Part shown: in pieces, positions 14,646 to 21,516 of the stretch
Layout of the letters: every line of letters begins with the position of its first letter
How positions within the stretch are numbered: the first letter of the stretch is position 1
Origin: JAKJEP01 sp964580995
GTDB taxonomy: Bacteria; Planctomycetota; Phycisphaerae; Sedimentisphaerales; SM23-30
Reading direction: 5' to 3'
Length of the DNA stretch: 21,516 nt
Assembly: GCA_964580995.1 (NCBI GenBank)
Contig: CAZOMV010000099.1
Location: forward strand, 1-21,516
Notes under the pieces: generated by a model
Told to the model about the DNA's origin: nothing
What the model saw: the letters and a program-made list of their open reading frames with translations, nothing else
Database searches by the model: none
Made by a program: the position numbers and the translations under genes

Positions 14646-15839
14646 TTAGTTATTTTGCAGTTTGTCAACTCTTTCACGGGCCTCCTTGAGAGGAAACTGG
14701 TTCGGTTTGCGATTCTCTATATTTGTCTCAAGGCAATTTTTGTAGGCTTCCAGTGCTTTGTCTTTATCACCTTTTTCTTCATAAGCTATTCCGAGGTAGA
14801 AGTACGCTGAGGATTCAGGATTTGATGCTACTACATCTGTTAGTGTTTCGATGGCTTTATTATACTGACCTAAGTTAATATAACAAATTCCTTGCATGAA
14901 ACGATAATCAGCTTGTATGTACATTTCGAGAGCTTCTGTATATTCTTTGTTGTCGAATTTTTTCTGAGCTTCTTCCAAGAGAAGATCTTGGTCTTCATTT
15001 TGATATACGATTTGTGCATCATCGGGAATTTCAAACTCAAATATTTCATCTGGGATATCGACATTATATTGGAACGTATCTGCATAGAGATTACAGGTCC
15101 CTTCGCGATGGGGATTCGACCAGTGTTTTGCTTCGACGATCAATTTGCTTTCAATGTCAAATATAAACCAGAAAGAGGCTTTTAGTCTGTTGTAACCACA
15201 GGTAACAAAAACACTGTCACGGCCCGTCTTTTCATTTTTTCCATATTCTTCCTGCCAGTTATCTGCTAATGGTTTGAGGGTTTGGAGAATTTTCCCGCTT
15301 AGCCAGGGACTTAGTTCCATGGCTTGATACCAGAATTTTAAATTTGTTATATTAGACCCTTTATAAATTTTGACTCTAGTCGTATCGGGTTTTTGGCAAT
15401 ATACGGTATCACCTTGGACCACTGCCTTCTCTCGATCCGATTCAAAACGCATGAGTAAGTTGCCATCTTTATCGTCAAGTTTAATCCAGCATTGGAAAGG
15501 TAAGTACTGATCACCATCGTATATCGTAGTACCGGATATAAAAATCGTGTTAATATTTTTAATTTTTTTGATGGTTTGTTCAATGGCCCAGGCTGGTTCG
15601 CTTCTGAACATATGGAAACAGACCAGAGCTAATACCATTGCCCACGCTACCGTGGCATACTGGAATTTCTTGCTTTTCATAATCTTTCTCCAAAGGTTGA
15701 GTTGATTTCCAGCCTTATTTTTTTGTTGAGTTAATTGCCGGGCTTCCAGCAATGCATGGAAGATCGATTGATCTTTTTGTGTATTGAAGTCAAAATCGTA
15801 TTCTTTAATGATTTTTTCCGTTTTTTGTGAAGGTTTCAT
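14646..15839 (-). CDS. membrane protein with TPR repeats, probable anti-sigma/sensor partner of the ECF sigma factor
   Basis: A 397-residue protein whose ATG overlaps the sigma factor stop (ATGA, 15836-15839), implying translational coupling. N-terminal cytoplasmic part: MKPSQKTEKIIKE and a helical ALLEARQLTQQ segment, then LWRKIMKSKK before one membrane helix (about 61-78). This layout, with AWAIEQTI just outside the membrane, is common next to ECF sigma factors in Phycisphaerae. Residues ~90-280 form a beta-rich extracytoplasmic domain reminiscent of outer-membrane lipoprotein-sorting folds (GDTVYCQKPDTTRVKIY, ESKLIVEAKHW). Residues ~290-395 are TPR-like helices: KKFDNKEYTEALEMYIQA, INLGQYNKAIETL, YFYLGIAYEEKGDKDKALE. 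No ZAS zinc motif is visible, so the anti-sigma role is inferred from position and topology. The gene is noticeably AT-richer than the helicase or GH116 genes. Confidence 0.7.
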   Translation of the reverse strand: MKPSQKTEKIIKEYDFDFNTQKDQSIFHALLEARQLTQQKNKAGNQLNLWRKIMKSKKFQYATVAWAMVLALVCFHMFRSEPAWAIEQTIKKIKNINTIFISGTTIYDGDQYLPFQCWIKLDDKDGNLLMRFESDREKAVVQGDTVYCQKPDTTRVKIYKGSNITNLKFWYQAMELSPWLSGKILQTLKPLADNWQEEYGKNEKTGRDSVFVTCGYNRLKASFWFIFDIESKLIVEAKHWSNPHREGTCNLYADTFQYNVDIPDEIFEFEIPDDAQIVYQNEDQDLLLEEAQKKFDNKEYTEALEMYIQADYRFMQGICYINLGQYNKAIETLTDVVASNPESSAYFYLGIAYEEKGDKDKALEAYKNCLETNIENRKPNQFPLKEARERVDKLQNN

Positions 15840-16381
15840 TTTTTTAAATCACTATTCAATAGGGACCGTAATCGATCCAATCCGTAGCGATATTGACTGC
15901 GGATGGTGTTCATGGGAACAGCTTGCAACTTGGCTATTTCTCGGAACTTCATGCCTCCATACAAATGCAAGACCACTACTTCTCGCTGTTCAAATGGAAT
16001 TTGGCACAGTGCATCATGGATTATATGGGCTCTCTCCGTAAGGAGGATCCAGCAGTCTGGCTGCATTAAATCCGTTGCGATAGGGTCAATCCAATCTATG
16101 GTTCCACAAGATCGAAGTTTCGCTGACCTGATTTTATTGCGTACGCTATGGATGACACAGGTTCTGAGATAACTTTTCAGGTTTCCATACAATTTGAGTC
16201 GGTCACCAGACTGAGCGAAACCGAGAAATACATCCTGTACCACGTCTTCGGCCAGGGGAATGTCATGTAAAAGAGCGGAAGCTATTTTCAATAGATACTT
16301 TCGGTATTTTTCGTATATACGATGAAATGCCTCATGGCTGTCATGTTTGAATCGTAATATAAGTAGCGTATCTTCAAGCAT
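15836..16381 (-). CDS. ECF-type RNA polymerase sigma factor
   Basis: A 181-residue sigma-70 family protein with the two ECF domains. Region 2 is about residues 20-85, with FHRIYEKYRKYLLKIA and LAEDVVQDVFLGF (43-55) for core binding and -10 recognition. Region 4 is about 120-175: IPFEQREVVVLHLYGGMKF, then the helix-turn-helix REIAKLQAVPMNTIRSQYRY. A non-conserved linker lies between them. There is no Shine-Dalgarno site before the ATG at 16381; instead the leader is very AT-rich and contains a perfect 12-base palindrome AAATGATCATTT (16396-16407), a possible autoregulatory or repressor site. It is followed by its overlapping membrane partner. Target promoters are not identified. Confidence 0.93.
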   Translation of the reverse strand: MLEDTLLILRFKHDSHEAFHRIYEKYRKYLLKIASALLHDIPLAEDVVQDVFLGFAQSGDRLKLYGNLKSYLRTCVIHSVRNKIRSAKLRSCGTIDWIDPIATDLMQPDCWILLTERAHIIHDALCQIPFEQREVVVLHLYGGMKFREIAKLQAVPMNTIRSQYRYGLDRLRSLLNSDLKK

Positions 16382-16731
16382 CGTTTTTTAAATTAAAATG
16401 ATCATTTCTAACTTACTACACAACTGGAAACGTCATTTTGTTCTAAAAAAATCATTTTTTTAATATTTTTTGATTTTACTCATTTCCAGATAGAAGATAA
16501 GCCTTATTTATCTGTTTTTCTTTACCCAAATAGAGGAATGGATCTGGTGCCATGTGACCATACAACCCGGGAGCCGGTTTCAGTGAAGTGGTTGGGTGGG
16601 AAGTCACTGCGATACGGGCTGCTTTCCGGCCAGGCAATGAATTGACGGAACCGCCAAAAGTCAAGATTGACAGCCAAAAACAGCTCTGGCTCCCAATAAC
16701 AAGGGGTCGACGAGCATTTGACGCTGGCGTC
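16382..16731. other. 350-base intergenic region
   Basis: No gene seen. The left 130 bases are very AT-rich and probably hold the sigma factor promoter (reading leftwards), with palindromes at 16396-16407 and 16445-16461. A six-base-pair AT hairpin AGATAA/TTATCT (16492-16510) is followed by GTTTTTC. The right part holds dispersed repeat copy B and ends with the inverted repeat GACGCTGGCGTC (16720-16731) that abuts the stop of the prepilin-like gene. Confidence 0.5.
16573..16621. repeat. dispersed hairpin repeat, copy B
   Basis: GCCGGTTTCAGTGAAGTGG then GGGTGGGAAGTCACTGCGAT and ACGGGCTG. Same order and strand as copy A at 14385-14432. The hairpin at the left end is weakened here and would need G-U pairs. 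Each copy lies within about 260 bases beyond the 3' end of a minus-strand gene. Confidence 0.55.
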
Positions 16732-17709
16732 TTAATTCCCCAGGTAAGAATCCTTCACATCCTGCCCGGATAAACTTCCATAATCACAGGCTCCGCTGCC
16801 CCACCTCCCCTTGACTTTCCCCAAAGAACTCTCGCCATTTGTTTCCCATTGCGTATAGATATTATCGAGTTCGATTCCCACAAAAGGCGTATCGCATCTT
16901 TCCACGTTGAAACCGGCAAACAGCACATTTTGTGTCTCGGTATCGTGATTTTGGGAATTGTTATGAGCTTCATTTTCACCATCCCGGTCGGTGCAATCCG
17001 CCTCTCGTATAAACACAGAAACCTCCGTTACCGAACTATTCCAATCCGGGCAGGTCCCAGCCTGCCGATTGATCTGGTTCCGGCCCGTTTCATCATCAAA
17101 CGCCCAATTCTTATCCGCCAGGATCGCCGTACCCAAATCGGAGGATCCCTCTGGCAAACCAATACAGGGGTTTTTATACGAATAGTTACAGCAATTCATG
17201 GAGGGTAAATCAAAACAATCTTTATAGCTCACCACATTGTGATTAACGATCAGGGCGGCACGAAAATCTTGATCCATTTCCCGGCTGTATTTGCAGGATG
17301 GACAGTTGAAATTCTTTGGGTAAAGATCACCATAGCGGCACAATAAATACAAACTGCCGCCCAGCGTCGGCGTCTTCTCCCAATTTAGAAGCGGAGAATC
17401 TTTATCGCACCATCGGCCATTACCAACACCACCGTCCCCCAGCTCTTTATCGGAATTATATACCTCCGCACCCGTTTTGCCAAATTGCCAGTTCGGATTC
17501 GATGGTGATGCTACCAAAGGGTAACTGTCATTATACTCATTCTGATACATGGCAATGGCTTTGCCTATATTACTAACCTGGGAACTGCATTGTACCTGTT
17601 TTGCCAGTATTTTGGGAGAGGACAGGAAAGGAAGTATCACATAAATGAAAAACAGTGCCACAATGAGTACCACCACCATCTCGACCCACCGGAATGTTTT
17701 ATTTTTCAT
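16732..17709 (-). CDS. prepilin-like (type II secretion/DUF1559-type) protein with degenerate leader
   Basis: A 325-residue protein. The start at 17709 has AAAGGA about seven bases upstream and gives the short basic leader MKNKT before FRWVEMVVVLIVALFFIYVILPFL, the position of a class III (prepilin) signal with Glu at +5. The usual Gly at -1 is Thr here, so peptidase cleavage is doubtful and the protein may stay anchored. The next part, SSPKILAKQVQCSSQVSNIG then KAIAMYQNEYNDSYP, aligns with the planctomycete prepilin-like family (AR-LAKR-VC-SNLRQIG…MYANDN). The large globular C-terminal region is Cys-rich (FNCPSCK, MNCCNYSY) and may be disulfide-bonded outside the cell. Function unknown; such proteins occur in large numbers in planctomycetes. 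It has its own promoter candidate and a long leader. Confidence 0.75.
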   Translation of the reverse strand: MKNKTFRWVEMVVVLIVALFFIYVILPFLSSPKILAKQVQCSSQVSNIGKAIAMYQNEYNDSYPLVASPSNPNWQFGKTGAEVYNSDKELGDGGVGNGRWCDKDSPLLNWEKTPTLGGSLYLLCRYGDLYPKNFNCPSCKYSREMDQDFRAALIVNHNVVSYKDCFDLPSMNCCNYSYKNPCIGLPEGSSDLGTAILADKNWAFDDETGRNQINRQAGTCPDWNSSVTEVSVFIREADCTDRDGENEAHNNSQNHDTETQNVLFAGFNVERCDTPFVGIELDNIYTQWETNGESSLGKVKGRWGSGACDYGSLSGQDVKDSYLGN

Positions 17710-17878
17710 AAACCCATCCTTTCTAAATGCATCCAATTTTCCCATAAAAAAACATAACACCTGGATTTTAAACCATAACCGGTTGCCCGATCATCCTAAT
17801 TTGCTATCCTTACAATGTCCCATAAATATAAAACCTGCCAGCCGTTCCTGTTGACTAGTCCCAACGAGATTATTTCCC

Positions 17879-17906
17879 ATTTTACCCTCCCCTATACCCT
17901 TGTCAA
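17879..17906 (-). promoter_or_regulatory. candidate sigma-70 promoter of the prepilin-like gene
   Basis: On the minus strand, perfect TTGACA (17906-17901), 16 bases, TAAAAT (17884-17879). It would give a leader of roughly 160 bases before the ATG at 17709, unusually long for this window. Confidence 0.5.
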
Positions 17907-17967
17907 CTGCTTTCCCCTCTTTTCTTCATCTGTGTGCCATGTCCCAAGTCTTCTTTTGCCATCGTTC

Positions 17968-18216
17968 GTACCTAACCGCGCCGAAGGGCGTCGGCGTAAG
18001 ACGGCTCCCTGCCTGGCCCGGCAATTGAGGGCCGTACTGATTCACTGGTTTCTCCGGCGAACATTCGTGTTTTTGGGCGATGGTGGCTATGCCTCACATG
18101 AATTGGCCAGCATTTGTCATCGTCACCAACGGCATGCCACTCTGATTAGTCGTTACCATGGCGATGCCAACCTGTATGCCCCGCCGCCCCCGCGGACCAA
18201 ACGTAATGGTCGGCCT
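17968..18216 (+). pseudogene. DDE transposase fragment
   Basis: About 83 codons resemble the middle of a DDE-type transposase (DDE_5/IS701-like, from memory): RRRKTAPCLARQLRAVLIHW, then TFVFLGDGGYASHELA with a candidate catalytic Asp, CHRHQRHATLISRYHGDANL and YAPPPP…RTKRNGRP. Family members continue with a basic glycine-rich stretch after GRP and go on for over 100 residues; here resemblance ends at base ~18216 and the frame stops at 18237. The upstream part, including the first catalytic Asp, is also missing. No terminal inverted repeats could be identified. It is antisense to the 3' end of the next gene, so it probably marks an old insertion followed by deletion. Confidence 0.7.
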
Positions 18217-18855
18217 GAGAGTCCTCCCAGCAGATGATTTTAATTCCTGGCAAATGTGATCGACAATCTTTAAAATAAATTTTTTTGGATTTGGTTTGCT
18301 TTGCCATTTCTCACTCTTTGTAATTGAATCGTAGTAAAGATCACACCACGAGATAGCCGGATACCGCTTCCGAAAAAAATGCCCTTTGTACCGTCTCAGC
18401 AGATAATCCAGCCAGTAGCCCGCCTTGGTATCCTGGAGACGAAACACCGATTTGAGGGATTTATCCCTGTATTCATTAATCACCCGCAGGACAAAAGCCG
18501 GACTGATGGATGCCGACCGAATGAAACCTCTGATCACTTCCTCCTGCCACTGGGGCAAACCAACTCCTTGCCGGCGGAATCCCTCCGTCATCTCATCAAA
18601 CTGTTCCATGATCTCCTTACCCTCCTCGGGATTGAGAAATACCCCCAAACCATTTTTCGCTTCCAATAAGTCCGGGTAAATGATCAGATCCGTCCCATAG
18701 AATTTGAGCGACTCCGCGTGGAATTGCGCCATCAATTTCCGAGCCCGATGCTCCCGTTCCGGGCAATATCCTGCCGCCACCCGGCGACGGGATTGCAATG
18801 ATTGATAGGCCAGATACTCTTCTTCTTTCTGCCGTTCTGTACGTTTTATTTTCAT
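18094..18855 (-). CDS. hypothetical protein, 3' end replaced by transposase DNA
   Basis: The open frame has 253 codons but only the first ~208, down to base ~18230 (…VDHICQELKSS), seem to be the original gene. The remainder (GRTLRPTITFGPRGRR…) is exactly antisense to the transposase fragment, so the C-terminus is not native. The retained part is helical and charged: MKIKRTERQKEEEYLAYQSL, a stretch YGTDLIIYPDLLEAKNGLG, and aromatic-rich AGYWLDYLLRRYKGHFFRKR. No membrane helix, no metal or nucleotide motif; I do not recognise the family. The start has AGGAAG upstream and a TATACT (18895-18890) with TGGACG 18 bases before it as a weak promoter. Probably a decaying gene. Confidence 0.5.
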   Translation of the reverse strand: MKIKRTERQKEEEYLAYQSLQSRRRVAAGYCPEREHRARKLMAQFHAESLKFYGTDLIIYPDLLEAKNGLGVFLNPEEGKEIMEQFDEMTEGFRRQGVGLPQWQEEVIRGFIRSASISPAFVLRVINEYRDKSLKSVFRLQDTKAGYWLDYLLRRYKGHFFRKRYPAISWCDLYYDSITKSEKWQSKPNPKKFILKIVDHICQELKSSAGRTLRPTITFGPRGRRGIQVGIAMVTTNQSGMPLVTMTNAGQFM

Positions 18856-19379
18856 AGGGCTTCCTGCTTTTAAAAGGGAACTACGGCTTAGTATAACAAA
18901 CCCATACGGTCGGCGTCCAGAAATTATAACACCCTGTAATCACAACCTTTATAAAGGCCATCATAGTACCACTTTCCAATCCTCACAATGGAACATCACT
19001 GTTCCGTGAGCAAGCCGCTTTTCCTACGGGAACTGGTATCTGGCTTGCCCGAGGACCTTTCGCACAGGAAACCATCTACCGAGTCCGAACGCAAGAACAT
19101 ATCCGTCACGATATGCAGCGTGGCGAGCAGGCCCAAGGGCATTTGGAAACGATAACCATGCTTCACCAGGAACGAAGGGAAGCCATGTGATCCCGGTAAC
19201 TATGCTACAGTCTCGAATATTTCGATAATGTGAGTTCTGCCGTGCTGTGCATCAGGCAATGGAAGTCAGCATATTGACCGTCTATTTCATAGGAATGCCC
19301 GCCTTTCCCAAATCCCGTTTAATCATCATAACCCATTTTTTGAGGGTAAAGGCCGACGCCTGTGGGATTTATATGACAA
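18856..19379. other. 524-base region without an intact gene
   Basis: No gene with a start and ribosome site. Between about 18996 and 19190 both strands have long stop-free frames that read like protein: on + …GIWLARGPFAQETIYRVRTQ… ending with TGA at 19188-19190, and on - HGYRFQMPLGLLATLHIVTD… ending with TGA at 18998-18996. At most one can be real; it may be a remnant of a gene lost with the transposon event. The stretch 19191-19379 shows nothing recognisable. Confidence 0.4.
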
Positions 19380-19463
19380 TGCCGAAGGAGGGAATTGAAC
19401 CCTCACCCTGTTGCCAGGACGGGATTTTGAATCCCGCGCGTCTGCCAGTTCCGCCACTTCGGC
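19380..19463 (-). tRNA. tRNA-Leu (anticodon CAA)
   Basis: 84 bases that fold as a class II tRNA. The acceptor stem pairs GCCGAAG (19463-19457) with CTTCGGC (19387-19381), discriminator A at 19380. The anticodon arm is CGGGA-TTCAAAA-TCCCG, giving anticodon CAA, which reads UUG. A long variable arm follows, then the T arm GAGGG-TTCAATT-CCCTC. The 3' CCA is not encoded (TTG follows), so it must be added enzymatically. The discriminator A and long variable arm suit leucine. Confidence 0.95.
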
Positions 19464-19483
19464 AAATACTTTAAGGTCAAGTA

Positions 19484-19512
19484 CTTATATTTGTGTTTTT
19501 GGCTTTGGTAAA
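19484..19512 (-). promoter_or_regulatory. candidate promoter of tRNA-Leu
   Basis: On the minus strand TTTACC (19512-19507), 17 bases, TATAAG (19489-19484). Transcription would begin around 19477, some 14 bases before the mature tRNA 5' end. Confidence 0.5.
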
Positions 19513-19651
19513 ACAGGAAAACCTGTTCAAAAGAAAATAAAAACACAAACAAAGTATAATAAAACTCAGTAAAAGTAATAAGTTTTATGGGGGAAACTAT
19601 AGTGATTTTGAAGGGGTCTGTCAATCGAACAAATAGATAATTGTCCGGATT

Positions 19652-20836
19652 TTAGGAAAAAGTCCACAGGGCGAGGATGCCGGCGGCCAGGAGGACTACC
19701 GCCAGAATGCGTAAGGCCCAGATGTAGTAGCCGCGGGTGGCCAGGTTCAGGAAGCCATAGACCAGGCAGATCAGGGCCAACATGCCCAGCAGGGAAAGGC
19801 CCTTGCCGGCCCAGCTTTTGTGAGTCTGGCTGGTAACAGTGGTGATTTTGTTGGCGGCCTGGACGATTTTGGCGGGGGAGGCATCGATCAGAATTGCTTC
19901 CCGCCAGATGGGGGTGGCGGAACCTGCCAGGGATTGGGTAAAACGATCGACGATGAAATTGCCGCTGGTGATATCGGATTCTGTCAGGGTAACGGGACCT
20001 TTACCGCCGACCTCGACCAGATAACGGCCTTGTAATTGCTGCAGGGCGTCCTGGAGGGCTTCCTGGCGGGCCTGGGCCTCGCTGGTGCAGGAGGTTTGCG
20101 AACGGGCCAGAATCCAGTTGATATTGGGAGTACGGTTCACGAATTCGGAGAAGTTTTCCACCCAGGAACGGTTGAAATAGCCGGCGGAAAGGCTGCGTTG
20201 GGTATCACGGGTTTGGACGGTCAATTGTACCGAGCCATGCGGTACGGCAAAGGGCAGCGGGCCGCTGATGGCAATCGAACCTTCCTCCGTGACATGGATG
20301 GACACGATCATAGCATTTTCGTGTTCGTTCAGGTAAGCGGTTGTATCGGGGACATTGGTAAGCTGGACTTGACGGGGCTGGGAGGCGTTACTGCGTATGG
20401 CTTCGGCCACAGTTTCCAGGATGGTCTGGTCCGTATTTCCAGTGAGGGTGATATCTTGGGGCTGAAGCTGGGCAATCAGGGGTTCCACCTGGCGGGCGAG
20501 GGCCTGGGCGGCGGAGAGGGGGGAGGCATAGCTGCTGGCGGTGAATTCGCTTTCCATGCCGGGCATCCAGATGGAGGGGGTGATATGGGACAGTTCGGAG
20601 ATATTTTGCAGGGATTGTACATGAACTTGTGGAAGATTCACTTCGAGGCCAGCCCGAAAATAGAAAAAAGCTAAGAATAACAGTACAATACCAATCCCTA
20701 TTCCGGCCAGAATCCGGCGGCCGATCTTACCGCCTTTGATAGCAATCAGGACTATCCCTCCGATTACCAGAAGGGCAAGAACAAACATTACCCCAATAAA
20801 GATGAAAGGAATGGTATGAGTGGGAGCCATTTGCAT
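19652..20836 (-). CDS. membrane protein with large extracytoplasmic domain, unknown function
   Basis: A 394-residue protein with two N-terminal membrane helices (about 8-32 and 41-61) and two C-terminal ones (about 344-365 and 371-392); the ~280 residues between helix two and helix three should face one side of the membrane together. That domain has a Gln/Ala-rich helix (SPLSAAQALARQVEPLIAQL), an alternating beta pattern (VQLTVQTRDTQRSL), and the segment RSWVENFSEFVNR…WILARSQTSCTSEAQA, which I recall from uncharacterised planctomycete proteins. The start at 20836 follows GGAGA by six bases and lies two bases after the upstream stop, so the two genes are coupled. No catalytic motif seen. Confidence 0.65.
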   Translation of the reverse strand: MQMAPTHTIPFIFIGVMFVLALLVIGGIVLIAIKGGKIGRRILAGIGIGIVLLFLAFFYFRAGLEVNLPQVHVQSLQNISELSHITPSIWMPGMESEFTASSYASPLSAAQALARQVEPLIAQLQPQDITLTGNTDQTILETVAEAIRSNASQPRQVQLTNVPDTTAYLNEHENAMIVSIHVTEEGSIAISGPLPFAVPHGSVQLTVQTRDTQRSLSAGYFNRSWVENFSEFVNRTPNINWILARSQTSCTSEAQARQEALQDALQQLQGRYLVEVGGKGPVTLTESDITSGNFIVDRFTQSLAGSATPIWREAILIDASPAKIVQAANKITTVTSQTHKSWAGKGLSLLGMLALICLVYGFLNLATRGYYIWALRILAVVLLAAGILALWTFS

Positions 20837-20838
20837 TT

Positions 20839-21516
20839 TTATTCTCCTTTTTTCGGTTCGGGCGTCGCGGGTGGGGTGGGCAGGGTTTGCAGGTTTCGCT
20901 TGGCCGGCCAGGCAAGCAGTAAAACACCCACTATCACTACAGTTCCCGCGACAAATAATACTGCCCCATTTATCATATTGAGCAGCTTATCAAGCGAGGG
21001 ACCGATCTGGTGTTGTTCCAGTTGGCTGTAGATATTCGGCATATCATCCTGATGATAGCGGGAGGGTGATAGTACCTTTAGCGAGCCATAAATGAAAAAC
21101 AACGCCATAATTAAAAAACCAATCCCTAAAACGCCCGGATGAATATATTTTGCCTGTTTATTTCTTCGAGCCAAAACTTGAAACGGCATGGCCAGAATCA
21201 GAAGGGCGGCAGAAATCCATAAGCCGAATTTCATGAGCAGGGGCGGCCAGTGGCTGTCGCCGAAGAATTGATTCAGGTCATTGATGAGGTCGTTGCCGAA
21301 TATACCGCCGGCGATCAGGAAGGGGACGTGCAGGACGACGGCGACGGTAAGCAGCAGGGCCAGCAGGAGCAGGATCACGGCGATGGTGCCGCAGAGGAAG
21401 GAGAAGGGCTGAAAGGGTTCGGCTATGATTACGGTGGAACCGGCAGGGGTCATGGAGCCGGAGGGGGCGGGGGTGAATGTTTCAGCTTGTGAAGGGTGGA
21501 AAACCTCGATTTCCCG
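20839..21516 (-). CDS. four-helix membrane protein, N-terminus outside window
   Basis: The frame is open from the window edge; a Met occurs at 21453, but the 21 codons before it are also stop-free (…HPSQAETFTPAPSGS), so the real start is probably beyond the window. Four hydrophobic helices are visible: AVILLLLALLLTVAVVL, LLMKFGLWISAALLILAMPF, VLGIGFLIMALFFIYGSL and VLFVAGTVVIVGVLLLAW. A polar stretch (LSPSRYHQDDMPNIYSQLEQ) separates the last two, and the tail is Pro-rich (PTPPATPEPKKGE). Unrecognised. It overlaps the ribosome site of the next gene and is surely cotranscribed with it; a paired membrane complex is plausible. Confidence 0.6.
   Translation of the reverse strand, partial: REIEVFHPSQAETFTPAPSGSMTPAGSTVIIAEPFQPFSFLCGTIAVILLLLALLLTVAVVLHVPFLIAGGIFGNDLINDLNQFFGDSHWPPLLMKFGLWISAALLILAMPFQVLARRNKQAKYIHPGVLGIGFLIMALFFIYGSLKVLSPSRYHQDDMPNIYSQLEQHQIGPSLDKLLNMINGAVLFVAGTVVIVGVLLLAWPAKRNLQTLPTPPATPEPKKGE

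Noticed and set aside
16588..16773. Small + strand protein gene in the dispersed-repeat region
   Set aside because: No ribosome site, overlaps the end of the prepilin-like gene, and the shared sequence with 14385-14432 is better explained as a nucleotide repeat.

Overview
The window looks like one contig of a Planctomycetota bacterium, most likely class Phycisphaerae. Three things point there: an ECF sigma factor overlapping a membrane protein with the MK(P)-x-WRxIMKS-x-AIEQTI layout common in that class, a secreted protein carrying the 'RWTAP…GDTLDFAVG' and 'NPHGPWSYG' sequence blocks typical of planctomycetes, and a prepilin-like protein of the planctomycete type. This assignment is by family recognition only; no search was run. 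The first ~420 bases look different: a c-type cytochrome of proteobacterial flavour runs head-on into an FKBP gene and both lose their C-termini there, so the left end may be an assembly chimera or a recombination joint.

Layout. 1-1130: cytochrome c fragment (+), truncated FKBP isomerase and a zinc-ribbon membrane protein (both -). 1354-2538: DEAD-box RNA helicase with a good promoter. 2700-6094: four tightly packed + genes: CbiM-type cobalt/nickel ECF transporter component with PDGLE tail, unknown probable lipoprotein, PAS histidine kinase, archease. 6302-8851: lipoprotein GH116 glycosidase, convergent with a 1151-residue secreted multidomain putative glycoside hydrolase (8895-12350, -), which lies 29 bases downstream of queA (12380-13447, -). 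13638-13841: small helical protein. 13842-14645: an 800-base gene-free stretch with a 20-base tandem repeat, a chain of hairpins ending in a terminator (candidate structured RNA), and one copy of a dispersed repeat. 14646-16381: ECF sigma factor and its overlapping membrane/TPR partner (-). 16382-17709: second copy of the dispersed repeat and a degenerate prepilin-like gene (-). 17968-18855: a transposase fragment that replaces the 3' end of an unknown gene. 18856-19379: no intact gene. 19380-19463: tRNA-Leu(CAA) (-). 19652-21516: two adjacent membrane protein genes (-), the second running off the window.

How it fits together. The clearest functional unit is extracellular carbohydrate use: an outer-surface GH116 enzyme and a large secreted TIM-barrel-like protein with carbohydrate-binding-like modules, encoded tail to tail. 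The sigma factor with its membrane partner is a probable envelope-sensing switch whose targets are not visible. The cbiM operon joins metal uptake, a sensor kinase lacking a neighbouring response regulator, and an RNA-ligase cofactor, with no obvious common pathway. The most promising undescribed element is the hairpin-rich non-coding segment 14166-14331 with its neighbouring repeats; no clearly novel multi-gene system was found.
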